Positions 34,084-44,514 of a stretch of DNA of 64,000 bases are shown here, piece by piece; position 1 is the first letter of the stretch, and every line of letters starts with the position of its first letter. Both the position numbers and the translations under genes were made by a program. The DNA is from Allodiplogaster sudhausi (taxonomy: Eukaryota; Nematoda; Chromadorea; Rhabditida; Diplogasteridae): assembly GCA_945643635.1 (NCBI GenBank), contig CALZFC010000256.1, positions 23,501 to 87,500 of the forward strand. The letters are read 5' to 3'. The notes beneath the pieces are model-generated. The model searched no databases. It saw only the letters and a list, made by a program, of their open reading frames with translations, and was not told where the DNA came from.

Positions 34084-35655
34084 AGTGCTGTAGCGACAAC
34101 GGAGGACAGCGCCATCAGCACCCAAGCAGCTTCTGGTCAGCTCGCGGATATCTCAAGACGTGTATTCATATAATGAGGGGCTTTTTGTTTGGGGATCTTT
34201 CTTCATGACTATGTTTTCTCGATGAATTGACGGTGCAAAAGCGGTATATTATAATATACCGATTTTGCACCGTCAATTCATCGAGAAAACATTCTTTTTT
34301 TTTCTCTACTTTTTAGCCCCCGTGACTATACACTTAAAATGTTTCCTCAGACTCGCCCTCGCTGGCCGCGGCTTCCTCGACTCGCGCGCCCTCCTCGTCC
34401 TCGCCTCGCGCGCCCTCCTCGTCCGCGCCTCGCCCGCCCTCCTCCCCCTATCGTCTCTTATCTCTGCCGGCGCTCGTTCTCTCTCTCATCATGTCATTCC
34501 TTTCCCTCCCTGACCTCTCTTCACTTGCTCTCTCTTGCCGCGCTGCCTATGAGGTTATTCAATTATGAATTCACCGTTTTTACTCGTAAACCTAATTTGA
34601 ATAGCAATTTTCACTGAAATCTTGGTACGCTTTTAGCTCTTTTTTATGTAGCTGTCAAAAATTATTTAATATAAGTAATGCATATAAAAACTATTTTTTT
34701 AATTAAAAAAATACGTATATTTATTTTCGAAAAGCTTGCAGCCGGTAATCCGCCAGCTTCGCTCGATCGCCGTGCTTTCTCTCCCCGTGCTTCGCCACCT
34801 CCTTCCCTCCGTCCCCCGCACTGCCCACACTCTCCGGAGTGTGCAAGCTGCCTGGTCCAAGGTGCAGCAGCTCATGAGTCCCGCCGCGATCCGTCACGTC
34901 GATTTCGGAGGCATCGACACATTGAATGGCGGCCAACTTCAGAAGCTTTTCGCTGTGAGCAATTTTGTCTTCTTCTCCTTCTTACAAGCGTGGAAAGATA
35001 GGGAAAATTATTATAGTTACTATTTAATAATCGTTCTATGTGAACATTAAATTTGATTTAAAATGTTTGGTTTTGCTGTTAAGTGTTGTCATCAATAAAG
35101 AGATAATATAATATTTAATTTATCATTCATTGTTACTCATGTAAACTCGATAGATGGCGCTTTTCATTGAGGAGCCATTCACGTCCGTGGAGACGCTCTC
35201 CCTGAAGGGAGTCGTCATCACGCAGGACACGTGGGCGACTCTCGGAGCAACCTTCCCGAATGTCCGCAAGGTCTCCGTCTCTCCACACCTCGCGGACGGA
35301 GTGTCAGTTCTGAAGAATTAATCATGTGGTCATCAGCAGGAGTATAATTAAACAATAATAACTAATACTATTTTTTGAATTAATAAACAATAGAAACATA
35401 AGTAAGCTATAATGACTATTAGATAGCCAGTTCAATTAAAGTGAAGGACTCAAATAGTTATTCTTCCATGTGAACATCGTTTCATCCAACCACAAGCAAA
35501 TAAATATATTGCTTTGAAGGGACAACCCCGACCATCTGCTGACCACAGAGGATCTGAAGGGTAAGGGTCGGCGAGTGCAGGGGAAGGAGTTCGACTGCCT
35601 TCTCCTCACTCTCATCGGCACCTTCCCACAGCTCGAGATCAGCGAGCTCGTGTGA
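34084..35655 (+). CDS. F-box protein
   Basis: Exons 34084-34135, 34351-34553, 34742-34954, 35154-35302 and 35520-35655 (TGA) join in phase throughout and give 250 residues without the first exon. Exon 2 starts with a Ser/Pro/Ala low-complexity part built from a 24-base tandem repeat, then encodes an F-box core: LPALVLSLIMSFLSLPDLSS followed by LALSCRAAYE. F-boxes bind SKP1 and bring substrates to SCF ubiquitin ligases. Downstream are leucine-rich, repeat-like strands (VETLSLKGVVITQDTWATLG, FPNVRKVSVSP, FPQLEISEL), which would form the substrate-binding part, as in nematode F-box proteins. The initiation exon is not identified; it should lie between 34000 and 34084. The gene starts under 100 bases after the stop of the preceding gene on the same strand. 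Confidence 0.85.
34211..34292. repeat. 82-bp near-perfect palindrome in an F-box gene intron
   Basis: The two 41-base arms meet at attataat with no loop and differ at one position (gcgg against tcgg). The outer part is atgttttctcgatgaattga and its complement. It lies between exons 34084-34135 and 34351-34553. Confidence 0.98.
34380..34445 (+). repeat. 24-bp tandem repeat in a coding exon
   Basis: The unit cgcgccctcctcgtcctcgc recurs about 2.5 times with small changes. It encodes the low-complexity Arg-Ala-Pro-Ser-Ser-Ser part ahead of the F-box. Confidence 0.8.
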
Positions 35656-36455
35656 AATGAGGTCCTTAATAATAACGTCTTTTTTGCTATTTTCCCTGAA
35701 GAAGGGACCGAAAAATGAAATAAACGCCTCTTTCAACTGCTTCTTTATGGCCTATTATGGCTCATGGCACGCATCAAGTGATAGAAGTAAACTTTCATTT
35801 TTCGGCCCCTATTTTATTTTCTACCCTTTTTTCTTTTCTGTCCGTGTTTGACGATAAAACCTTTTATTATTAGTTATATGGAAATGGTTCAGTTTTATTA
35901 CTATTCATAAATGTAGTTTAATCTAATCTCGAAGACTGGTTCCTATTTCAATTAGTGCCTTCCTTGCAGAGTTCGCGCCTTCTTTGCCAATTACTGACAA
36001 CCTCTTCCATCCATGAAAAACGTTCAGTGAATAAAACAAGAATAAAAAGGATTCGGAAATGGCAATTTCACACAGGAAATCAAGGCGATGATCAAGGCGC
36101 TTTGCAATGGTAACAATACCATCATGAAATCAACATCAACACTTTATAAAAGATTTTACGAATTTTGGTGTATCTTTGCTCGAGAAGAGTTGGGAGGACA
36201 ATCGAATCACTCTGCTGAAAAGAGGAAGCAATCGAAACACATTTGTTTGAAATTTGCATCACTTTTCGTCCTCTTTCACTCGAGTTCTTCTTCTGGATTC
36301 CCAAATTAATATTACAATATTTTGTCCGGTTCACTTATCACTCACTACATAGTTTCCTAAAGAGTTGAGGAAAATCGCATTTTTTTGAACATTCAATCAA
36401 AATTGCCGTCAAATAAAACGCGTACAAGAGACGATACCAATGGCTTAAATTTTAG
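35656..36455. other. Intergenic, nothing recognised
   Basis: AT-rich sequence with no confident exon, repeat or element end. Confidence 0.5.
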
Positions 36456-36463
36456 GAAAAGAT

Positions 36464-36860
36464 GTCTCAATGTGATGGGAAGACCATGTCCAAGGTTCAT
36501 CCTTATGACTTAAAGGAAGATGTTTCTTTCATAACTATTGTGAGTCCAGGGCTTACAAAGCAATTGAATTTTATATTATTTTTGCTGCAAAAGGTTGTCG
36601 CAATTTGTGTTGCTTTCTTTATGTAACGCATGCTTTACTCTTTTTCTCCTTCTCTCTCCATCTCTCTTTCATCAACTCTCTTTCTCTCTCTCTCTCTCCT
36701 TCTTTGTTCTCATTCGTAATATATCACTTGATTTAAAAACGTAAAAGAACAACATCAGAAAAGAGGCTTATGGTTAGAGCAATGTCAACGTCGAGTGTGA
36801 AATGTCTGATTGTGAAGCCCCGCCTGCATTCCATGCAGACATCTACGGGCTGATGAGCTT
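36464..36860 (+). CDS. Possible small gene, two exons
   Basis: ATG lies six bases after an acceptor-like ttaaattttag. The first exon, to about 36540, reads MSQCDGKTMSKVHPYDLKED then VSFITI and ends at a good GTGAGT donor. The next acceptor (ggcttatggttag) gives an in-phase exon from about 36779: SNVNVECEMSDCEAPPAFHA then DIYGLMSF. The frame stays open to 37131, but that AT-rich part is probably not coding. The 3' end is undetermined. No family was recognised. Confidence 0.42.
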
Positions 36861-37496
36861 TACGGCTATAAGAATAAGACTAAATTGCTTTCAAACTTTA
36901 ATATCTTGCAATTCATACCTTCTCACGTTTTTTTCTGTATATTCTCATAGTCTTTTCGAAGACTTTTCGCAATCATCATTAATTAAAGACGAGCAGAATT
37001 CTTCCCCATCCTTTCCAGATGATCATTCCTGTGCTCTTTCTCAACGTCACAGCACCGGTAGCCGGGTGGCCTCTCTTCATCTACAGTTAGTTTTATTTTG
37101 GTCCGAAATTGGAGGGAAGTTTAAAAAGTAATTAGTTAATTTTTGAATTTCTCTCCAATTTCCGGTCTCTATATCCCGCCCCTTTGACTCTCGCCACGGA
37201 ACGCTCACTTCTTCCGCTCTTCCTACTATCGCCTCTTTGTACTCGGAGCTGCCATTGTCAGTGGTTAAATTGGCGATTAAATTATTGATTGATAGCAAAT
37301 TATCGATTCTTTGTTTAAAAACATGTGTTAATATCTATGGCAGTTGACTTTGCACATGAACTCTTCTCCGCGAGTCGGTTTTTTTCGCTGTCAATGCAAC
37401 TTTTATCACATCTTAATAGCTGTGTCATACTGTTCCGGTATCACTAAAGTACTACATCAGTGAAGAATGTAGAGAGTAGGAAGAAAAACCTAGTAA

Positions 37497-37544
37497 GAGA
37501 GAGAGAAAAAGAGAGAAAAAAAGAGAGAGAGACAGAGAGAGATA

Positions 37545-37578
<34 letters not shown>

Positions 37579-37590
37579 AAGGGAGAGGGA
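37497..37590. repeat. (GA)n microsatellite
   Basis: A nearly pure gagaga tract broken by short aaa runs. It marks the start of the microsatellite-rich region. Confidence 0.95.
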
Positions 37591-37769
37591 GATCGCACAA
37601 GACCTGAGAAAAATATTGATTGAAGCGAGTTTTTGATTATATACCTATGTATTTATGTACACATATGTAAACATGTTATTCGCTCTGGTATCTCTTCTTC
37701 TCTCTTTATCACTTGTTACTATCTTTAATCCAATTTCGTCAGACAGCCTTTCTACTCTCCCCGTGGTTC

Positions 37770-37819
37770 TTTTTTTCTCTATCTCGCGCTCTCTCTCTCT
37801 CTCTCTTTCTCACTTTCTC

Positions 37820-37898
<79 letters not shown>

Positions 37899-37960
37899 CT
37901 CTCTCTCTACTTCTCTTCCTCCCTTCCAACTTCTTTGTGATGTCCGCGTAGAAGCGACCG
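37770..37960. repeat. Compound (CT)n(CA)n(CT)n microsatellite
   Basis: A CT tract runs to 37858, then a pure (CA)n block at about 37860-37894, then CT again. Open frames here are repeat artefacts. Confidence 0.96.
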
Positions 37961-38039
37961 GACGCCAGAGTAGCGGAGGAAGAGCAGCTGCTGCCTGCCG
38001 ATGGACACAGAGGAGGGGGCATCTGTTCCGTGACCCTAA

Positions 38040-38360
38040 CTTTCCGCTCTCTCTCTCTCGCTTTATCGCTCTCTATCTCTCTCTCTCTCCTTCTCAGTCC
38101 TCTCTATCTCTTTTAAACCCTGCCCTCTCTGTCTCATTCCACTTTCTCAAAAGCAATCCATCTTCCGTTTTATCTGTTACGTATCTTTGTTTTATCTCTC
38201 TCTCTCTCTCTTCCTCTATTATCTCTTTGTTTCTCTTTCTCTGTTTCTCTCTCTCTCTCTTTCTTTCTCCATTTCTTATTTTCGTGCGATCGAGCCGTTC
38301 GGGCACACACGGCACCTCTGTTTCTGGTCCTAGTGGCGAATGGACGACGCCTGTTGTCCA

Positions 38361-38412
<52 letters not shown>

Positions 38413-38950
38413 CTCTCTCTCTTTTCCCTTGCCATCGCTCTCTCTTTCACTCTTACTCTCTCTACCCTCTTTCTCTCCCTCTCCCCTCTTTCTCTCTGCC
38501 TCTCTTTCTCTCTTTCCCTCGCTTTCTCTCTCCCCGTCTTCTTGCTCTCCTTTCTTCTCTATCTATTTCTGATTTCTGTCCCTTTGCAACCACTCCCTTC
38601 CCAATCGTTGTTCTTTTCTATCACTTTTCTAAGACATTCAGCCTGCGCAGCTACTCCTTCGGACAATCATTCGGCTTCTCACTTCTCACCCCTCTCCATT
38701 CCTTTTCTCTCTCTCTCCCTCTATCTCTACATCCCTCCACTCCTTCTCTCTTTTTCTCCCTCCACTAGTTGTCTTTCTCCCTCCACCTCTCTACTCTTCC
38801 TCTCTCCCTGCACTCTCTCCCCCAGCACTCTCTCTCTCTCTCCCTCTCTCTCCCAGCACTCTCTCTCTACTCATCTCTCTCTCTCCCTCTTTCTCTCTCT
38901 CTCTCCCATCCTCGACCCCGCCCCGAGAGTGGCAGGAGTCTCCTCCTCTG
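38040..38950. repeat. Long interrupted (CT)n tract
   Basis: About 900 bases in which ctctct runs alternate with short unique pieces (for example 38280-38360). A 261-codon frame crosses it and encodes Ser-Leu repeats; it is rejected as a gene. Confidence 0.95.
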
Positions 38951-39884
38951 GCCCATTCCACCTCGCCTCACGCCTACACCGGAGTGGCACTTCTCCCCCT
39001 TCTATCTCGTAGTAACTCTGAGATGAATGACCATTGGTCGTCCTCCCAGCTTCCCCCTCTCAGATCAGTCGACACTCTCTTCTATTCGATGGCAGCATTA
39101 CTTTCTCCCCAGATCGCTCTCAACTGCCCTCCCACTCCTTTTCACAACGTCAAGAAGCCCGCCATATCCCATCAAATACCGTCCAGGAAATCCCAAGTAA
39201 CTATTATTTTATCCTGCTCCAACCACAACACACTTCTGCAATCTTGTAATCATGTGCTTCTGGTATGTATTCCTCCGAGCCTGTCGTATCTATGGTTCAA
39301 TCGTTGTTCCTCTCTTTTTGTTTACACTCCCTCTCTCTCTTTATCTTCCTTACTATCTCTCACACACGATGTCTGTTGCCCATGAAAGGTCCGTCTTATC
39401 GCACGCTCTTCCTCTACCCAATATAATTACCAATTTTTGCAAATACATATAATGATCTAAATTAAGATTCTCCTGTCCTTTTTTGTACTTTCTCCGGTTC
39501 ACTCACGTTCTCTTCCTAGCCCGCATTCATGTTGTGTAGAAAACATCATTTCATCTGCACATTAACACCTCGTCATCTTCAAAGTCACACCAGGACCCCT
39601 TTTCAAAACATTCAAAACAAAACATTCAGCCCATTATCAGCTTCCATAGCTTCCATATCCATGTCAGCGCGCCTCGCATCCCCACCCTCGGTCGGTTGTC
39701 TCCGATCGTCTGTACGGATCGCACAACCCCCCAGAGTGTGGCGACGCATTCGCGGTTTGGCTAAAACCCTCATTCATTAGATTCTGACTTTAGAGCCATT
39801 CTACCAACCAACCCCTGGAAAATAATAAGTATATAATACAAAATAACAATTTATTCCGAAAAATTATAATTTTTTTTAAATAAC

Positions 39885-40045
39885 TGTGATTCATAAATAA
39901 TCAAAAAAAGATTGATAATAAAATAACTTGATTCATAAATAATCAAAAAATGATTGATAATAAAATAACTTGATTCATATACAATCAAAAAAATGATTGA
40001 TATGTAATAAAATAACTTGATTCATATACAATCAAAAAATGATTG
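39885..40045. repeat. Minisatellite, unit about 42-50 bp, about 3.5 copies
   Basis: The unit is built of taacttgattcataaataat followed by caaaaaatgattgataataa. It passes directly into a (GA)n tract at 40050. Confidence 0.93.
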
Positions 40046-40494
40046 ATAATAATAGAGAGAGAAAGAGAAAGAGAAACAAAGAAAGAGAAAGAGAGGGAGA
40101 GTAAGAGAGAGAAAGAGAGAGATTGAGCGAGAGAGAGAGGGAGAGAGAGAGAGCGCGAAAGAGAGAGAGAGAGAGAGAAAGATATAGAGAGAAAAGGAAG
40201 AGAGAGAGAGAGAGAGAGGGAGAGAGGAAGTGAGATAGTTGGAGAGAGACAAGTGGTGCTGACCGTTGCACACATTGTTTATAACATCTGGTGGACACCG
40301 AGAGCTTGCGATAGGTTTTTTTGATTCTTTCACTCTGCCTCGCAACCCATTTCTGTTTTTCTCTCTGTTGAGGGATACACGCTAGAGAGATACCGAAAGA
40401 ACGAGCAACGAGAGAGAGGGAGGAAAAGGGAGAGAGGCTGAGAGAAAGAGGAAGATAGGATGAAAGAGATGGCGAGAGAGAGAGAGAAAAAAAA

Positions 40495-40545
<51 letters not shown>

Positions 40546-40550
40546 ATAGT
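40046..40550. repeat. (GA)n tracts
   Basis: Two purine-rich blocks, 40050-40245 and 40380-40550, separated by about 130 bases of unique sequence. Confidence 0.95.
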
Positions 40551-41540
40551 GGACTATAGAAAGAGGCGAGAAAGAGTGAGAGGGCTATTGGATTGTAATC
40601 AAGAAGGCTGTTGTGGGTGCCTTAATGGAGAGATCTGCTTTAGCTCTTATTTTACAGCAGTATCTTTATCTCTCTCTCCCTATTTCTCTCTCTCTCTCTC
40701 TTCCGCTTCATGTCTCCTCTGCCTTACATCCCCTCCTTCTCTGTCTCTTGCTCTATTTCATCCCTTTGGATAGCGCCTGGTATTGTAATGGCAGAGCAGA
40801 GGACTGCTGTAACACTGCGCAGAATACGGAATGCCATGGCAATTCATCAGTGCATCTCGCTATCATCCTATTCTCCTCTTCGTACTGCCCTCCTCTTCTT
40901 TGTCTCCCATCTTTATGAGTCTTCATCGAGTTGGTCCTCTCGTGTTTTCTTTACAGGTAAAGTAGCCATGATAAAGTAGGACAGGTTGTGACACCTTGTA
41001 CTAGCTAGGCTCCTCGGAGATACCAAGAGGCTTTTAGTAGTCGGCGTTCCGCTTACCATTTCCATCATGCCATCTAGAAAACTACCAACTCGTTAGTTTC
41101 GTTTGCTCTTCCACGTAAGCATTTCATTTCGCTATTATATATTTTCATATGATTGTATTTGAGACGAAGAGAATGAATAAATTATCATGGACTAATACAA
41201 CGTTATCAATAAAATCCACTTGCTTTCCATTGTCATCATACTGTTTCCTGTAGTAGAATTCCAATGTGATAGGCATGTTTATAAACTGTTGAGATTAAGA
41301 GATCAATGAAATAAAGACAAAAGATAGAATTAAAATGCCGGAAATTAGTTACAATAAGCGCAAGAATATATTATAGCAGAAACTCCACAGAATGCAGGAA
41401 ATTGTAAGTCATTAAACACTGAAAAAACAACGCCTTGTTAACTTCCAAAAGAAAGAAACAAATGATAAATTGTTGAGGTATGAAAATAAGTGATGTTACT
41501 AGTAATAGTATTAACAATGCAAATAAATATTTTAGAACAT
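40551..41540. other. Spacer with a CT tract, no gene recognised
   Basis: Contains a CT microsatellite at 40665-40705. The frames seen across 40610-40980 are interrupted and low-complexity. Confidence 0.5.
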
Positions 41541-41548
41541 AAATACTA

Positions 41549-43400
41549 TTACTTTTTCTTGTTGATTTCAGCTTCACGCATTGCAGAGAAGTCGATGCTT
41601 TGTTTACTTGCACTTCCGGCTCCTTTAAAAGGCGTCTCGGCAGTCTGAAATATCGAGGCCATTTATTAATCAAGGCTATTAATCCATTAATAAATTATCT
41701 ATATTGATTAAGATGTGGCCATATATAAATGGCAAAAAAGGGCTACATATTTTTTGCCATTTATTAAGTGCCCCTCATTTTAGCAATAGCATTCTTGCCA
41801 TAAGAAACAAGAAAGGTTCTCATTTGGGTATCACCTAAAAAAAAACGAATCGTATTTCCAATAGCCAGAACCATTATGGGTATGCAAACCACTCGCTGAT
41901 CCAACAAACACATCAATGCCGGATTCACAGTAGGACCCATATCGAGCTTTCGCGGCATGGACCCATTCTGAGCATTCGTGGTAGGACTCATTTTGTGATT
42001 GACCTGGTTGGAGTCGGAATCAAAGCCGCGGTCAGAGAAGCCAGTGTTGGAGTCTTCAGCCGCCGCGCCTACGAAGGGCAGCGCGTCCGTGGAGGTCGTT
42101 TGGGTCAGATCTCAATGAGCAAATATAAATAAATAAATATACAGTTTAGTCTCTTGCAAGCATAACAAGGACGAAATTTTGTTCCATTGAAAGAAGTTGA
42201 CCATATTTGCAATCAGATAGCTACGTCAAAAAGAGGCAACAATGACCATATTTGCAATCAGATAGCTACGTCAAAAAAGGAAAATATTTTTTGTACAACA
42301 AAGCTATTATTGATGCCAAATTATGCAGAAACATATTAAATTTAAAAAAATATAGTATTCATATTAATAAAATCAGCTAACACGTCAAATGATTCCTCCA
42401 AGGTGCACGTACTTAAACTTTACATCTTTTGTTCGTCTATTTCACCTTTGTTGACTATTATAGTCGTGTTTATCTAGGTTAAAGGTCTCCCGATCTTGTC
42501 TCATTGTCAGGGAAAAAGGCGGCTAACTGGTGTTATCTTGTGAGCATTCCTCTGCCGACGCGGCCGTGTTGCTGGCCTCTCCGTCGACCACCTTCACTAC
42601 CTTCGGCGGCTGCTGCACAATGTTCGCGTGTGCCGTTACTGTAATTATGGCTAATCATATCCAAACATATTTTAAATAGGGCAAACCGTATCCAAACATA
42701 CTGTAATTAGGAATACCTTTTCCAAACTTACTGTAGTTTGGCAAGAGTATCAACGTTTCTGTACTTAGAGTTACCGTTTGCAAATTACCGTATGATTTTT
42801 ATCGGAGCTTTCAGCAAAATATAATAAGAAATACAATTAGAGAGAAAAGGACAACTCCAAGAGCATCACGCAGTAATAAAGAAGATGATTTTATACCTGG
42901 GACCCACTTGTAGATGCGCATTGATGTGTCTTTGAGAAGCACCCAGCGTTTCTCCCTAAAAGAAGAAGGAGATAGCAATGATTAAAAAAAACAATGATCC
43001 CAAGAGAAGAAGAAAAAATACAACTAGTCCTTCAAAGGGGATATTCTTTCAACAACAAACAAATGCTCAGTCAGGAGTCAGAAATACAACAAGATGAGCA
43101 CATTAACTGTACTCAGACATACCAATCATTGCTATTTATATATAATTTATTTTGTTTCGCATCCATAGCGAAAGAAGAGGTAAAACCAGTCTTATTGTTA
43201 GGAAAGAAATGCATGGAATCGGGATATTATTAAATTGATTATTATTCAAAAGAAAATCACGAACAATTCCCGCTAGTCAAAGGAAAAGGGAAGAATGCGC
43301 ACCACTTGCGGACTTTCTCGATGGAATAAAAGACACGTTTCAGCTCATCCTTGGCACGATTTCGCGTTTCAGCACGGTGCGAGCGAGAGTTGGAGTACAT
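41549..43400 (-). CDS. BCL7-like: BCL7-family chromatin remodelling subunit
   Basis: Exon 1 (43400-43303) reads [20 protein letters not shown] then [13 protein letters not shown]. Exon 2 (42955-42897) gives [19 protein letters not shown]. This is the conserved N-terminal BCL7 domain, which in human BCL7 proteins has the order RAETRSRAKDDIK, IEKVRKWEKKW, GDTSLRIYKWVPV. Exon 3 (42638-42528: [20 protein letters not shown]) and exon 4 (from 42110: [20 protein letters not shown]) join in phase and are acidic, low-complexity tail. BCL7 proteins are SWI/SNF (BAF) subunits in the nucleus. Two ends are possible: a donor at 42004 splices in phase to exon 41644-41549 ([20 protein letters not shown] and a KKK end), or exon 4 reads on to a stop at 41764. 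The start is divergent from the 44515 gene. Confidence 0.93.
41764..42110 (-). CDS. Alternative long last exon of the BCL7-like gene
   Basis: Read without splicing, the fourth BCL7 exon stays open for 116 codons to TAA at 41764. The extra part includes [20 protein letters not shown], a hydrophobic helix-like stretch [19 protein letters not shown], and the end [14 protein letters not shown]. The hydrophobic part contains a GT near 41887 and a ttttttttag near 41835, so a 55-bp intron could also remove it, although the phases do not match. This may be retained intron rather than a true isoform. Confidence 0.45.
42185..42282. repeat. Tandem duplication of about 45 bp in a BCL7 intron
   Basis: gaccatatttgcaatcagat followed by agctacgtcaaaaa occurs twice in a row. 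Confidence 0.95.
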
Positions 43401-44514
43401 TCTCTGAAGTCGAGGAAACAAAACGATAAACAGAACAGGAGGCTTTCAACGAGTAAACCATGCGAATAATGAAGGATCCTAGTTGGGAGTGGCGAAGTTT
43501 TGGGAGGGGCATGCTTTGTTTTACTTTCGAGAACAACGCCGTTGAAAAATGGATTTGTTGCGTTTCACAAGGATAAAGAATGTGGCTAACAAAATTACAT
43601 AAATAGACTGTTCGATGACAGCAAAGCAAAAAAACAAACAACACAAGCAGTGGGAATTGGATCAAAACGCAGTTTCTTGGATGAATATTAAAAGTTAAAG
43701 GAATAAACAGCCAGAACTTACTTGAAAGCAAGGAAAAAGTGGAAGCCAGAGCAGATTCTGCACGCATTTTGTATTTTTAGTGTGCAAACGAGAAAAGAAA
43801 ATTGTTAGAACAAATTACAAATGATCAAAAATTTTCAGCATAAAAACAGATATTTCCATTATTTTTCCAAAAGCGCATAAAAAATAAAGCGAAGCCTTTA
43901 ATAAAGGAGAGTTAAATTCTGTCTATGCCAGCGAATAATAAGATAATTTATTAAACGTGTTGCACTATATGTCCTTTCAAGTGCTATATCACAATTGCTT
44001 TCCACAGTATGATTGCTATCTGTTCTAGATTTTTGATCAGATGAATTTAATACCAATTCATGTGATCAGAAATCTCGAACGGATTGCAATCATTCTGTTA
44101 GAATAATTCACTTGATAGGATACACATTTGTAACACATTCGCTATATTATGTTACTGTTAGACGGGTTAAACTAAATATCACTCCTCTTTATTAAATTCT
44201 TCTCTTTATTTTTTATTCACTTTTGGATAAATAGTGGAACTGTCCACTTTTATGCTGACAATTTTCGATAATACGTTATTTGTTCTAGCAATTTACATTT
44301 TTCAATTACACACTAAAAATACAAAATGCGTTCAGAATTCTGTTCTGGCTTCCCTTTTCTCCGCGTCCTCTCTTAAGTTTCTTGTTTTCTCTTTTCTTTT
44401 TTTAGTTTTATTGGATAATTTCTGTTCATATGTTGCTTATTTTATGATAGATATTCTCCGTACTTAATCGAGTTTATGTTCGGTTTCGAACAATTTTCTT
44501 TCCATGTTTTAGGA
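43401..44514. promoter_or_regulatory. Divergent intergenic region between BCL7 and the nuclear protein gene
   Basis: About 1.1 kb of AT-rich sequence separates two head-to-head starts. It could hold promoters for both. No specific site was identified apart from the acceptor-like ttccatgttttag just before the plus-strand ATG. Confidence 0.35.

Noticed and set aside
38227..39012. 261-codon plus-strand open frame
   Set aside because: It is translated CT microsatellite (Ser/Leu repeats); overlapping frames in all registers are equally open.
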